From Klenkia marina (GTDB lineage: Bacteria; Actinomycetota; Actinomycetes; Mycobacteriales; Geodermatophilaceae): a stretch of DNA of 64,000 bases. Of the stretch, positions 46,218 through 54,795 are shown in pieces. How positions within the stretch are numbered: position 1 is the stretch's first letter; each line of letters starts with the position of its first letter. A program made the translations under genes and the position numbers. The stretch is from NCBI RefSeq assembly GCF_900101025.1, contig NZ_FMUH01000006.1, forward strand, positions 186,001 through 250,000, read 5' to 3'. Under the pieces are notes generated by a model, which saw only the letters and a list, made by a program, of their open reading frames with translations, ran no database searches and had not been told where the DNA came from.

Positions 46218-47303
46218 TCAGTCCTCGACGCGGTTGCCGGCGTCGTCCCAGTGCGCGGCCACCTTCTTGCTGGGCTGCACGCGCGGGGGCTCGCCGGGCA
46301 TCTTGGGGTAGTCGGGCGGGAAGTTCAGCTCGCCGCCGGGCAGGGTCTCCCACAGCTGCAGCAGCGGGGCCAGGTCGTGGGCGTCGTCGTCCATGCCGGC
46401 CCACGGGTCGCCGTCGGCCAGCCGCTCGGGCACGGTGTGCAGGTTCAGCGCCGCCGGGTCGTCGACCTCGGCCAGCTGCGCCCAGGTCAGCGGGGTGCTG
46501 ACCGGTGCCCCGGGGCGGGCCCGCAGGCTCCAGGCGCCGGCGATCGTGCGGTCGCGGTTGTTCTGGTTGAAGTCGACGAAGACGCGCTCGCCGCGCTCCT
46601 CCTTCCACCACGCGGTGGTGACGCCGTCGTCCCGGCGCTCCAGCTCGCGGCCCAGCCCGATCGCGGCGTGCCGCACGTCCTCGAAGGAGTGCTCGGGACG
46701 GATCCGCACGTAGACGTGCACGCCGCGGTTGCCGCTGGTCTTGGCGAAGCCGCGCAGGCCCAGCTCGGCGAGCAGTTCGCGGGTGGTGTCGGCAACCCGG
46801 CGGACGTCGGCGAACGTCGTCCCCGGCTGGGGGTCCAGGTCGATGCGCAGCTCGTCGGGGTGGTCGACGTCGGGGCGGCGGACCGGCCACGGGTGGAAGG
46901 TGAGCGTGCCCATCTGCGCGGCCCACACCAGGTGGCCGGCCTCGGTGGGGCACAGCTCGTCGGCGGTGCGGCCGCTGGGGAAGGTGATCCGGGCCGTGCT
47001 GATCCAGTCGGGAGCGCCCTTGGGCAGCCGCTTCTGGTAGAAGCCGTCGGCGTCCGGGTCACGGGGGCCGGTGGCCAGCCGCATGCCCTCGTGCCACCCG
47101 TCGGGCCAGCGCTCCATGGCGGTCGGGCGGTCGTGCAGCGCGGCCAGCATGGGGCCGGCGAGCGCGGCCACGTACTCGCAGACCTGCAGCTTGGTCACCT
47201 GCGGGGTGGTCTCCGTCGCGTCGTACACGACGCGACCCGGGCTGGAGACCCGGACCTCCCGGTCGCCGACCTCGAGCACCACCGCGTCCTTGCTGCTGGC
47301 CAC
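46218..47303 (-). CDS. Stand-alone LigD polymerase/primase-type domain
   Basis: This 361-residue protein is the polymerase (AEP) domain of bacterial NHEJ ligase D as a separate protein. Catalytic metal motif LRIDLDPQPG, SGNRGVHVYVRI, and VFVDFNQNNRDRTIAG are present. The last ~25 residues include PSKKVAAHWDDAGNRVED. It inserts nucleotides at double-strand breaks. LigC is encoded nearby at 48970, but no Ku gene is in the window. Confidence 0.92.
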   Translation of the reverse strand: MASSKDAVVLEVGDREVRVSSPGRVVYDATETTPQVTKLQVCEYVAALAGPMLAALHDRPTAMERWPDGWHEGMRLATGPRDPDADGFYQKRLPKGAPDWISTARITFPSGRTADELCPTEAGHLVWAAQMGTLTFHPWPVRRPDVDHPDELRIDLDPQPGTTFADVRRVADTTRELLAELGLRGFAKTSGNRGVHVYVRIRPEHSFEDVRHAAIGLGRELERRDDGVTTAWWKEERGERVFVDFNQNNRDRTIAGAWSLRARPGAPVSTPLTWAQLAEVDDPAALNLHTVPERLADGDPWAGMDDDAHDLAPLLQLWETLPGGELNFPPDYPKMPGEPPRVQPSKKVAAHWDDAGNRVED

Positions 47304-47335
47304 GGGTCGACCCTAGGCGGGCCGGGCGGGTCCGG

Positions 47336-48904
47336 TCAGGCGGGGCAGGTCACGTCGGCGGCCGGCGCGGTGCCGTCGACGAGGTAGGCGTCCACCGTGT
47401 CGACCACGCACTGGTTCTTCGGGTAGGCGGTGTGGCCGCTGCCCTGCCAGGTGAGCAGCACGCCGGACTCGAGGTCGGCAGCCATGTCGACGGCGCCGGG
47501 GAGCGGGGTCACCGGGTCGCCCTGGGTGCCGATGACCAGGATCGGCGCGGCGCCCTCGGCGGTCCGCTCGGGCAGCGGGGTGCGGGGGGCGTCCCACGGC
47601 GTGCAGGTGTAGAGCGACAGCGCGGCATCGGCCCCGAAGAGGGGGTACTGCGTGCCCCACGCGGCCACCAGTGCGCGGACGTCGGACTGCGAGTACGACT
47701 CCTCGGTGTCCGAGCAGCTGATGGTGATGTTGGCGTCGATGGTGTTGGTGTAGGTGCCGTCGTCGGCCCGCCCGGTGAACGTGTCAGCCAGGGTGAGCAC
47801 GCCGGCGGAGTCCCCTGCCTGGGCGGACGCCAGCGACTGCGCCAGCTGCGGCCAGGCAGCGGGGTTGTACAGCGCCGAGCGCACCGCGGCCAGCACGAGG
47901 CCGGGGGTGGCCTGCCGGGTCTCACCGGCGCGGCTGCTCGGGATGGGGGTCGTCGCCGACTGCGTCAGCAGGTCGCCGACGAAGGTGCGGGGGTCGGCGC
48001 CGACGGGGCAGCCGCCCACCAGCGAGGTGCAGTTGGCGGCGAACGCGTCGAAGGCGGCCTCGAAGCCCTGCGCCTGGGCCTCGGCGGCCTCCTGGCGGTC
48101 GGCGTCGGGGTCGACCGCGCCGTCGAGGACCAGCGCACGCACGTTCTGCGGGAACAGCTCGGCGTAGGTCGACCCGAGGGTGGTGCCGTAGCTGTAGCCC
48201 AGGTAGGTCAGCTGGGTGTCGCCGACGGCCTGCCGCACCCGGTCGAGGTCACGGGCGGAGTCGACGGTGGAGAACGCGCCCAGGCCGGCGCCGTACTGGT
48301 CGACGCAGCCCTCGGCGACGTCGTCGGCGAGGGCGAAGGCTGTGTCGAGCTGGTCGGCGCTGGTGGGCCGCGGGTCGGCGGCCGTGAGCTGGTCCTTGGT
48401 GTCGGCCGGGATGCACTCGACCGGCTGGGACAGCCCGACGCCGCGGGGGTCGACGCCCACGACGTCGAAGCGGCCGAGCACGCCGTCGGGCAGGGTGAGT
48501 GCGGACTGCACGGCGGCGTCGGTGGCCGACAGCCCCGGCCCGCCCGGGTTGACCACCAGCGAGCCGATGCGGTCGGCCTGCGTGGCCGACACGGCGCGGA
48601 CGGCGAACAGCGACAGCGTCGGCCCGGTCGGGTCGTCGTAGGACAGCGGCACCTCGATCTGCCCGCAGCCGAAGGTCAGCGCCCGGTCGGAGCCGGGGCG
48701 GCCGGCGATGATCGGGGCGATGTCGGCGGTGCAGTCTGTCCACTCGACCGCCTCGACCGGCAGCTCGGTCGGGGTGGTCTCAGCAGCCGACGAGCTGGTC
48801 GCGGCCGGCTCGGTGGTGTCGCCCGACGAGCACGCCGAGACGACGACGAGCAGCACGGCGAGCAGGGCCACCAGGACGGCGGGACGGCGAGGAGCGGCAG
48901 TCAC
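47336..48904 (-). CDS. TAP-family secreted tripeptidyl aminopeptidase-like lipoprotein
   Basis: This 522-residue alpha/beta-hydrolase has a lipobox VVSAC (Cys25) and so is exported and lipid-anchored. Nucleophile motif YLGYSYGTTLG gives Ser238; the acid and His are in LVIGTQGDPVTPL and QGSGHTAYPKN. The Cys-rich C-terminal half (NQCVVDTVDAYLVDGTAP, TYTCTPWDAPR) is typical of the TAP C-terminal domain. It cleaves N-terminal tripeptides or other substrates. GTG at 48902-48904 was chosen because the signal peptide follows directly. Confidence 0.9.
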   Translation of the reverse strand: MTAAPRRPAVLVALLAVLLVVVSACSSGDTTEPAATSSSAAETTPTELPVEAVEWTDCTADIAPIIAGRPGSDRALTFGCGQIEVPLSYDDPTGPTLSLFAVRAVSATQADRIGSLVVNPGGPGLSATDAAVQSALTLPDGVLGRFDVVGVDPRGVGLSQPVECIPADTKDQLTAADPRPTSADQLDTAFALADDVAEGCVDQYGAGLGAFSTVDSARDLDRVRQAVGDTQLTYLGYSYGTTLGSTYAELFPQNVRALVLDGAVDPDADRQEAAEAQAQGFEAAFDAFAANCTSLVGGCPVGADPRTFVGDLLTQSATTPIPSSRAGETRQATPGLVLAAVRSALYNPAAWPQLAQSLASAQAGDSAGVLTLADTFTGRADDGTYTNTIDANITISCSDTEESYSQSDVRALVAAWGTQYPLFGADAALSLYTCTPWDAPRTPLPERTAEGAAPILVIGTQGDPVTPLPGAVDMAADLESGVLLTWQGSGHTAYPKNQCVVDTVDAYLVDGTAPAADVTCPA

Positions 48905-48969
48905 GGTCGTCCACCCTAGGAGGGTCTCGTCCGTCGCGCCCGTTCCACGGGCCACAGGTGGTCAGCCTC

Positions 48970-50061
48970 TCAACTTCCCTGCTGCCCGCCGAGCACCTCC
49001 GCCAGGTCGTACCGCACCGGCACGTCGAGCTGGTCGTAGGTGCAGTCGGCGGCGTCCTTGTCCGGTCGCCAGCGCTGGAACTGGCCGGTGTGGCGCAACC
49101 GCTCGCCCTCGAGCTGGTCGTACCGGATCTCGACGACCAGCTCGGGCCGCAGCGGCACCCAGGAGAGGTCCTTGCCGGCGTTCCAGCGGCTCTGCGCCCC
49201 GGGCATGCGTTGCTCGCCCGTGGCCTCGACCTGCGCGTTCGCCCAGTCCTGCCACGGGTGGCCGGAGACCGCGTCGGCCCGGTACGGCTCGAGCTCGGAG
49301 ACCAGCTCGGCGCGGCGCTTGGTGGTGAAGGAGGCCGCCACCCCGATGTGCTGGAGGTGGTCGCCGCGCCACAGGCCCAGCAGCAGCGAGCCGACGAGGG
49401 GGTTCTCCGGCGTGGAGGTCTTGTGCCAGCGGAAACCGGCCACCACGACGTCCGCGGTGCGGACGTGCTTGACCTTGGTCATCGTGCGCTGGTCGGGGGA
49501 GTAGGGGGCGTCGGCGGGCTTGGCGACGACGCCGTCGAGCCCGGCGCCCTCGAACTCCTCGAACCACCGGCGGGCCACCGCGGGGTCGGTGGTCAGGGTG
49601 GTGACGTGCACCGGGGCCCGGGCCCCGGCCAGCGCCTGGCGCATGCGCGCCTGGCGCTCGCGGAAGGGCAGCTCCAGCAGCGACTCGTCCCCGAGGGCCA
49701 GGACGTCGAAGGCGACGAAGGAGGCGGGGGTCTCGGCGGCGAGCTTGTCCACCCGTGACTTGGCCGGGTGGATGCGCTGCAGCAGCGACTCGAAGTGCAG
49801 GCGGTCCCCGCGCGGCACCACGATCTCGCCGTCGAGCACGCACCTCTCGGGCAGCTGGGCCTTCACCGCCTCCACCACCTCGGGGAAGTAGCGGGTGAGG
49901 GGTCGCTCGTTGCGGCTGCCGAGCTCGACCTCGTCGCCGTCGCGGAAGACGATGCAGCGGAAGCCGTCCCACTTGGGCTCGTAGAAGAAGTCGCCCTCGG
50001 GGACCTTCGTGGCCGCCTTGGCGAGCATCGGCTTGACCGGGGGCATCACGGGCAGGTCCAC
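48970..50061 (-). CDS. ligC: ATP-dependent DNA ligase LigC
   Basis: This 363-residue ligase has nucleophile Lys30 in YEPKWDGFR, then LGSRNERPLTRYFPEV, DGEIVVP, FEGAGLDGVVAKP, and a C-terminal OB-fold (RWNAGKDLSWVPLRPELVVE). It closely follows M. tuberculosis LigC (MDLPVMPPV start), so GTG at 50059-50061 (VDLPVMPPV) is preferred to a TTG four codons upstream. LigC is an alternative end-joining or base-excision ligase. It is on the same strand as the LigD polymerase domain, with the TAP lipoprotein between. Confidence 0.93.
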   Translation of the reverse strand: MDLPVMPPVKPMLAKAATKVPEGDFFYEPKWDGFRCIVFRDGDEVELGSRNERPLTRYFPEVVEAVKAQLPERCVLDGEIVVPRGDRLHFESLLQRIHPAKSRVDKLAAETPASFVAFDVLALGDESLLELPFRERQARMRQALAGARAPVHVTTLTTDPAVARRWFEEFEGAGLDGVVAKPADAPYSPDQRTMTKVKHVRTADVVVAGFRWHKTSTPENPLVGSLLLGLWRGDHLQHIGVAASFTTKRRAELVSELEPYRADAVSGHPWQDWANAQVEATGEQRMPGAQSRWNAGKDLSWVPLRPELVVEIRYDQLEGERLRHTGQFQRWRPDKDAADCTYDQLDVPVRYDLAEVLGGQQGS

Positions 50062-50088
50062 GGCTGCAGTCAAGCAGTGCCGAGCGGG

Positions 50089-50649
50089 TCAGACGAGACG
50101 GAGCCGTGCGGGCTCGGTCAGGGCTGGCTCTTCGACCGGGTCGGGCTCGACCGGTCGGCGGCCCGGCGAGAGCGCGATGACGGCACAGGTCAGCAGCACC
50201 AGGGCCCCGAACCCCTTGGGGCTGTGCACGACGCTGGCCCAGCGGCCCAGCTCGGGCACGACCCAGCGGGGGGCGCCGACGACGGAGGCCGCGGGCACCG
50301 GATCCAGGTCGTCGACGTCGTTCGCGTCGCCCCGGGTGGTGAAGGCCGGGGACCCCGAGGTGGTGTCGACGGCCACGACGCGGTGGGTGACCAACTCGCC
50401 CTGCCCACCGGGCCGCACGAAGGTGATGACGTCCCCCGGCCCGAGGGTGGCCGGGTCGACCCGCTCGGTGAAGACCATGGCGCCCACCTCCATGCCCGGT
50501 CGCATGCTGCCGCTGAGCACCGCGAGCGCCTGCCCGTCGGTGACCCGCGGGTAGAGGGCCACGAGCAGCGCGACGGAGGTCACGGCCAGCAGCACCGTGC
50601 CCAGGACGACGGTGAGCACCTGGCGGGCGAGCCGGACGGCGGAGGTCAC
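50089..50649 (-). CDS. Signal peptidase I, SipW/ER-type (Ser-His)
   Basis: This 186-residue peptidase has a membrane helix (~11-33), Ser48 in LSGSMRPGM, His89 in VTHRVVAVD (in place of the Lys of ordinary bacterial SPase I) and Asp108 in TRGDANDVDD, giving the Ser-His-Asp layout of SipW and ER/archaeal peptidases. A second helix lies near 150-170. It would cut the signal peptides of the neighbouring SipW-dependent proteins. It diverges from the 50727 gene across a 77-base gap with a palindrome. Confidence 0.93.
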   Translation of the reverse strand: MTSAVRLARQVLTVVLGTVLLAVTSVALLVALYPRVTDGQALAVLSGSMRPGMEVGAMVFTERVDPATLGPGDVITFVRPGGQGELVTHRVVAVDTTSGSPAFTTRGDANDVDDLDPVPAASVVGAPRWVVPELGRWASVVHSPKGFGALVLLTCAVIALSPGRRPVEPDPVEEPALTEPARLRLV

Positions 50650-50678
50650 ACGCCGATGCTCACCACCCGAGGCCTCGT

Positions 50679-50704
50679 GCGCATCGTCTGTTTCGACGAT
50701 GCGC
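50679..50704. promoter_or_regulatory. Palindrome GCGCATCGTC-N6-GACGATGCGC in the sipW-like/50727 divergent gap
   Basis: Exact 10-bp inverted repeat with a 6-base centre, in the 77 bases between divergent starts. It is placed to control both directions and could be the site of the LuxR-type regulator at 52628; that is inference. It could also be a stem in the 5' leader. Confidence 0.55.
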
Positions 50705-50726
50705 GCCCGCGCGTGGGCATCCGAGC

Positions 50727-51704
50727 ATGGTGCCCGTGCCCCGACGACCCCTGGCCCTGCGGGCCTGCGCGGTGACGGCCGCCGTGGCGGCGCTGGTGGT
50801 GGTCCCCGCCGGCTGGGCGAGTGCTGGGCCGCTGCTGCCCGGCGGGCAGTGGGCGACCACCGTGGACCTCCCCGACGCCTGGGCCGACCGGGCTGACCAG
50901 CTCGGGGTGACGGTCGCGCAGCTGCGGCAGCAGGAGCACAGCTGCACCCCGCCCGAGGTGCGGGCCGGCGACGACACCTGCGGGGACGACGAGGGTGAGC
51001 TCGCCGAGCAGGTGGTGGCCTCCGTGGCCGCGGGGCGCTACACCGGCGGGGACTGCGAGCCGACGACGGCGGCGCAGCCCCTGGACCTGTTCGGCGCCAC
51101 CACCAGCCGGCTGACGGTGACCGGCCCCGAGTGCCTGCTGGTCGTGCTCGACTTCCCCGACGGCGAGGACGACGACCTGGCCCAGTCCGACGCCCTGGGG
51201 TTCACCCTGTCCCTCGTGGCCGGTGGGCCGGGTGGCGGCCTCACCGGCGGCGGGACGACGGGACCCACGACGTCCACCAACGGCGGGACCTCCTCCGGCG
51301 GCACCACCTCGGGCGGCACGGGCTCGGGCGGCTCCGGCTCGGGCGGCACGGGCTCGGGCGGTACCGGCTCGGTCGGCTCCGGTCCGGGCTCGGCGACCGA
51401 CGGGTCCCGGGCCGGAGGAGTGGCCGCGGGCCAGCGCCCCGGCGGACCCACCGGGGGCCAGCGCGTCGACCCCCGCAGCGACCAGACCTCCTCGGCGGGC
51501 GGTGCCGTACGCGGCGGCACCGTGCGGGGCGACGTCGGCTCGACCACCGCCGACGTCGAGGTGGGCGCCGAGACCACCGAGACCGGCTCCACCCGCACGG
51601 TGCTGGACGTCCCGCTGGCCCTGGGTGCGCTGCTGCTCGGCCTGACCGCGCTGTTCTGGGTGCTCTTCCTGGTGCTGCGCCGACGTCGGAGGGAGCAGTC
51701 GTGA
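50727..51704 (+). CDS. Secreted, membrane-tethered Gly/Ser-rich protein of the SipW-like locus
   Basis: This 325-residue protein has a signal peptide (about 1-34), a ~140-residue domain with Cys pairs (HSCTPPEVRAGDDTCGDDE, GGDCEPTTAAQP), a Gly/Ser/Thr repeat (about 175-235, units of GSGGTGSGG), and a C-terminal hydrophobic helix with basic tail (VLFLVLRRRRREQS). The last two features anchor it in the membrane from outside. There is no LPXTG sorting motif. I know no family for it. It overlaps the next gene by 4 bases (GTGA), so they are co-translated. Confidence 0.72.
   Translation: MVPVPRRPLALRACAVTAAVAALVVVPAGWASAGPLLPGGQWATTVDLPDAWADRADQLGVTVAQLRQQEHSCTPPEVRAGDDTCGDDEGELAEQVVASVAAGRYTGGDCEPTTAAQPLDLFGATTSRLTVTGPECLLVVLDFPDGEDDDLAQSDALGFTLSLVAGGPGGGLTGGGTTGPTTSTNGGTSSGGTTSGGTGSGGSGSGGTGSGGTGSVGSGPGSATDGSRAGGVAAGQRPGGPTGGQRVDPRSDQTSSAGGAVRGGTVRGDVGSTTADVEVGAETTETGSTRTVLDVPLALGALLLGLTALFWVLFLVLRRRRREQS
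51295..51375 (+). repeat. Imperfect GC-rich tandem repeat encoding Gly/Ser/Thr linker
   Basis: Repeats of about 9-15 bases (GGCTCGGGCGG and GGCACGGG variants) encode (Gly-Ser-Gly-Gly-Thr) units in the 50727 gene. Confidence 0.65.
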
Positions 51705-52621
51705 GCATGAGGACCACGATCGGCGGGCTGGTGCTCGGCGGGGCGCTGGCCGCTGCAGCCCTGGCGCCGACGAGCGGGACGATGGCGCTGCTCAGCGACC
51801 AGGCCACCGTCGAGTCCTCGGCCGGCGCCGGGTCCCTGGGCGTCGAGGCGGTGGCGGTGGCACCCGGTCTGGTGCTCGCCATGGGCGACCGCGGCACCGT
51901 GCAGGTCACCACGGCCGGAGACCTGGCGTGGTCGCTCCGCATCGAGTCCGTCGACAGCTCCGGCACGCCGGACTGCGGTGTCGCGGGCCAACTCCGCATC
52001 ACCTCCGATCTCGGAACGCCGTCGACGCCAGCAGCGGGGGAGTGCCCGGTGCTGGTCCGGGAAGGCAGCGGGGCCACGACGGGTGCGCTGACGATCCAGC
52101 GCGACGGCGCTCCCCAGCCGCGGGTGTGGACCGGCGCGCTGCGCGTGACCCTCCAGCAGCTCCCCGGTGGGTTCAGCGACGTCGTCGACCTCCCCCTCGA
52201 GCTCGTGGCTCCCGGTGGGAGCGGCTCGGCGTCCGGCCCGCCGGCGTCCGGCGGTCCCGGCGCGCCGAGCAACGGCACGGGCCCGGGGAACGGCGCGGGC
52301 AACGGCCCCCGGCCGGGGACCGGGCCGGGCAACGGAGGCGGCGCGGGCAACGGCGGTGGCAGCGGCGGCGGGTCCCCGACGGCGGGTCGGCCGGGGGCAG
52401 CCGGTCCGCCGTCGGCCTCCGCGGGTCTGGACGGCTCGACGGCCGGTGCGGCGCCGCAGGCCGGGACGCAGAGCCAGGCGCCCGAGTCGACGGGCACGGT
52501 GCCGCCGCCGTCGGCCCCGGTCGACGAGGGAGCGCCGGAGGCCGACGCAGGCGCTGGCGTACCCGCCGAGCAGACCGCGGACGGCGGGGTCGCACCGGGG
52601 GAGCCGGCAGCCGAGGGCTGA
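51701..52621 (+). CDS. SipW-dependent-signal secreted protein with Gly/Asn/Pro-rich tail
   Basis: This 306-residue protein begins with a SipW-dependent-type signal: TTIGGLVLGGALAAAALAPT followed by LLSDQATVESSAGAGSLGVE, where the SD and AGSLGV resemble TasA/CalY mature starts. A beta-rich domain (30-170) has one Cys pair (GTPDCG, AGECPV). The second half is a low-complexity Gly/Asn/Pro/Ser tail (GTGPGNGAGNGPRPG), ending without an anchor. It may be a fibre or accessory subunit. It follows the 50727 gene with a 4-base overlap. Confidence 0.78.
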   Translation: MSMRTTIGGLVLGGALAAAALAPTSGTMALLSDQATVESSAGAGSLGVEAVAVAPGLVLAMGDRGTVQVTTAGDLAWSLRIESVDSSGTPDCGVAGQLRITSDLGTPSTPAAGECPVLVREGSGATTGALTIQRDGAPQPRVWTGALRVTLQQLPGGFSDVVDLPLELVAPGGSGSASGPPASGGPGAPSNGTGPGNGAGNGPRPGTGPGNGGGAGNGGGSGGGSPTAGRPGAAGPPSASAGLDGSTAGAAPQAGTQSQAPESTGTVPPPSAPVDEGAPEADAGAGVPAEQTADGGVAPGEPAAEG

Positions 52622-52627
52622 GCCCGG

Positions 52628-53299
52628 TCAGGGCTCGAGGTCCAGCCACCCCGCTCGTCGGGCCAGGGCGACCGCCTGCAGCTGCGACTGCACCTCGAGC
52701 TTGCTGAGCACGGCGCGGATCTGGGTGCGCACGGTGGCCTCGCTGACGTGGGCAGCCCGAGCGATGCCGGCGGCGGCCTGGCCCGCGGCCAGCAGGCGGA
52801 GCACCTCGGCCTCGCGCGGGCTGAGCTGCTCGAAGGGCGCCAACCGGGCCACGCGCTCGTCCCGGGCTCGTCGGGCGGCAGCGAGCAGCTCGTGCCGTCG
52901 TCCGGGGTCGAGGACCTCCTCGTCGGCCTGCACCCGGGCGACCGTCGCGACGAGCACGTCGAGGTCGACGTCCTTGGGCAGCACGGCACGGGCGCCGCGC
53001 TCCACGGCGGTGCCCCACACGTCGTCGCCGCGCTCGCCGGTGAGCACCAGCACGCGGCAGTCGGCCGCCACGAGCGGTCCGACGAGGTCCAGCCCGCTCA
53101 GCGAGGGCTCGTCCCCGGCCGGCCCGAGCCGGAGGTCCAGCAGCACGGTGGCCGGCGCCGCGTCCCGCGCGGCCCGCAGGACCTCGGCGGCCGACGTCGG
53201 CGCGACGATCTGCACGACCGCGCCCGTGGACTCCAGGGCGAGCGCCACCGACTGTGCGAACAGGACGTGGTCGTCGACCACCAGGACAGGCCCGTTCAC
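52628..53299 (-). CDS. LuxR-type response regulator of the SipW/TasA-like locus
   Basis: This 223-residue response regulator (NarL/LuxR type) has VLVVDDHVLFAQ (Asp9, Asp10), phosphoacceptor Asp55 in LLDLRL, Thr in VLTGE and Lys in VLPKD. The helix-turn-helix is LSPREAEVLRLLAAGQ plus VSEATVRTQIRAVLSKLEVQ. A 14-residue insert (DEPSLSGLDLVG region) follows the Asp. GTG at 53297-53299 overlaps the kinase stop by 4 bases: a classical two-component pair. Convergent with the 51701 gene (6-base gap). Confidence 0.92.
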   Translation of the reverse strand: MNGPVLVVDDHVLFAQSVALALESTGAVVQIVAPTSAAEVLRAARDAAPATVLLDLRLGPAGDEPSLSGLDLVGPLVAADCRVLVLTGERGDDVWGTAVERGARAVLPKDVDLDVLVATVARVQADEEVLDPGRRHELLAAARRARDERVARLAPFEQLSPREAEVLRLLAAGQAAAGIARAAHVSEATVRTQIRAVLSKLEVQSQLQAVALARRAGWLDLEP

Positions 53300-54795
53300 C
53301 CCGCGAGCCGCAGGCCGGGCAGGTCGGCGAGGTCGCCGGTGCCGGGGACGGGGTGCACCGGCTCGACGGCGGCGTGCAGCGGCAGGGTCAGCCGGAAGAC
53401 GGCTCCGGTCGTCGACGGGCGGGCGACCAGGTCGCCGCCGTGCCGGCGGGCCAGGTCGCGCGACACGGCCAGCCCGATGCCCTCCCCGGGGCTCCCGTCG
53501 CGCCGTGCGCCGGCCTCGAAGACGCCGAGGCGTTGCAGGTCGGTCAGGCCGGGGCCGTCGTCGCCGACGGTGATGGTGAGCCCGTCGGCGACCCGGACGT
53601 CGACGGTGACCAGGGCACCCGGGGCGTGCACGAGGGCGTTGCCGAGCAGGTTGCCGACGATCACCGCGACGGCGTCGCCGTCGGCCTGCACGGAGGGGCA
53701 GTCACCCGACCGGCGCACCCGCAGCCCGCGTTCCCGGTGCACGACGACCAGGCTGCCCAGCAGGGCGTCGAGGTCGACCTCCGTGACGTGCGGCGTGCGG
53801 TCGGGCATGCGCAGCATCCGCTGGAGGCGGTGCATCTCGTCGACGGCGGCGCGCTCGAGCTGCTGGCGGCGGCGGGGGTCCGACAGCACGGCCGGGTGGT
53901 GGGTGGCCGAGGTCGCGGCCTGGATCCCGGCCAGGGCCGACCGGGCGTCGTGCAGGCAGCCACGGGTCTGCTGGAGCACGAGCTCGTGGTGGGCGAGCTG
54001 CTCGACGAGGGCGGCGACGTAGCGCTCCTGGCCGTCGAGGGCGTCCCCGATGCGGCGCAGCGCGCTGACGACGGCGACCAGCCCGGCCACGAGCATGAGG
54101 ACGTCGACGAGCACCCGCACGAGGTGGCCCGGGGTGACCACCGCGGCCACGCCGGTGCACGCGGTGCCCACGGCGACGGCCGCAGCGACCAACGCGATGG
54201 CCTGGGAGGATGACCGGCCGCTGTCGCCGAGCGGGTCGACCCGGTCGGCGACCACGGCGACGGCGGCCCACAGCAGCGCCGTCCCCAGGTACCCGGCGGC
54301 GAGCACACCCTGGACGACGGCGCGGTCGGGGGAGGCCAGCAGCCCGAGGAGGACCACGGCCACCGAGACCACGCCGGCGACGAAGCCCTGCCGCACGAGG
54401 GGGCGCACCATGGGGACCAGCCCGCGCAGGGCCCAGACGGCGGCGGCGGCGATGACCGCGGCCTCGACGCCCTGGGCCAGGACGGTGCCGTCCTCGTCCA
54501 GCAGCACCCGGACGGCGAAACCGGCGGGCAGGTGCAGGCCCAGGGCGACCAGCGCGAGTCCGATCTGCCGGTTGGTGGCGTTGCCGGTGAGCCGGCTGCG
54601 CAGCAGGTGCGCGGCACCGGCGGCGAGGAACGCGAGGGCGGCGGCCACGGCGAGCAGCTGGTGCTGGTCGTCGCCGGGAGCGACGGCGAGCAGCACGAGG
54701 GCGCCGACCACGAGCGCTCCGCCCGGGCGCAGCAGCACCCGTTCGACGACCTGCCCTGCATGCGCACCGTTGCGCGCACCCCTACCGACTCGCAT
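53296..54795 (-). CDS. Membrane histidine kinase of the SipW/TasA-like locus
   Basis: This 499-residue protein has about eight membrane helices in 1-245 (7TMR-like, with no extracytoplasmic sensor domain), phosphoacceptor region LHDARSALAGIQAA (His282), N-box LLGNALVHAP, and G-boxes DDGPGLTD and GEGIGLAV. The His motif HDARS is not the usual HE[L/I]RTP type. It probably senses a membrane or envelope state. It diverges from the TasA-like gene with 231 bases between. Confidence 0.9.
   Translation of the reverse strand: MRVGRGARNGAHAGQVVERVLLRPGGALVVGALVLLAVAPGDDQHQLLAVAAALAFLAAGAAHLLRSRLTGNATNRQIGLALVALGLHLPAGFAVRVLLDEDGTVLAQGVEAAVIAAAAVWALRGLVPMVRPLVRQGFVAGVVSVAVVLLGLLASPDRAVVQGVLAAGYLGTALLWAAVAVVADRVDPLGDSGRSSSQAIALVAAAVAVGTACTGVAAVVTPGHLVRVLVDVLMLVAGLVAVVSALRRIGDALDGQERYVAALVEQLAHHELVLQQTRGCLHDARSALAGIQAATSATHHPAVLSDPRRRQQLERAAVDEMHRLQRMLRMPDRTPHVTEVDLDALLGSLVVVHRERGLRVRRSGDCPSVQADGDAVAVIVGNLLGNALVHAPGALVTVDVRVADGLTITVGDDGPGLTDLQRLGVFEAGARRDGSPGEGIGLAVSRDLARRHGGDLVARPSTTGAVFRLTLPLHAAVEPVHPVPGTGDLADLPGLRLAG

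Noticed and set aside
51295-51375. Repeated units that could be taken for a CRISPR array
   Set aside because: Units are short, imperfect and in frame with a Gly/Ser linker; there are no spacers of constant length and no cas genes.
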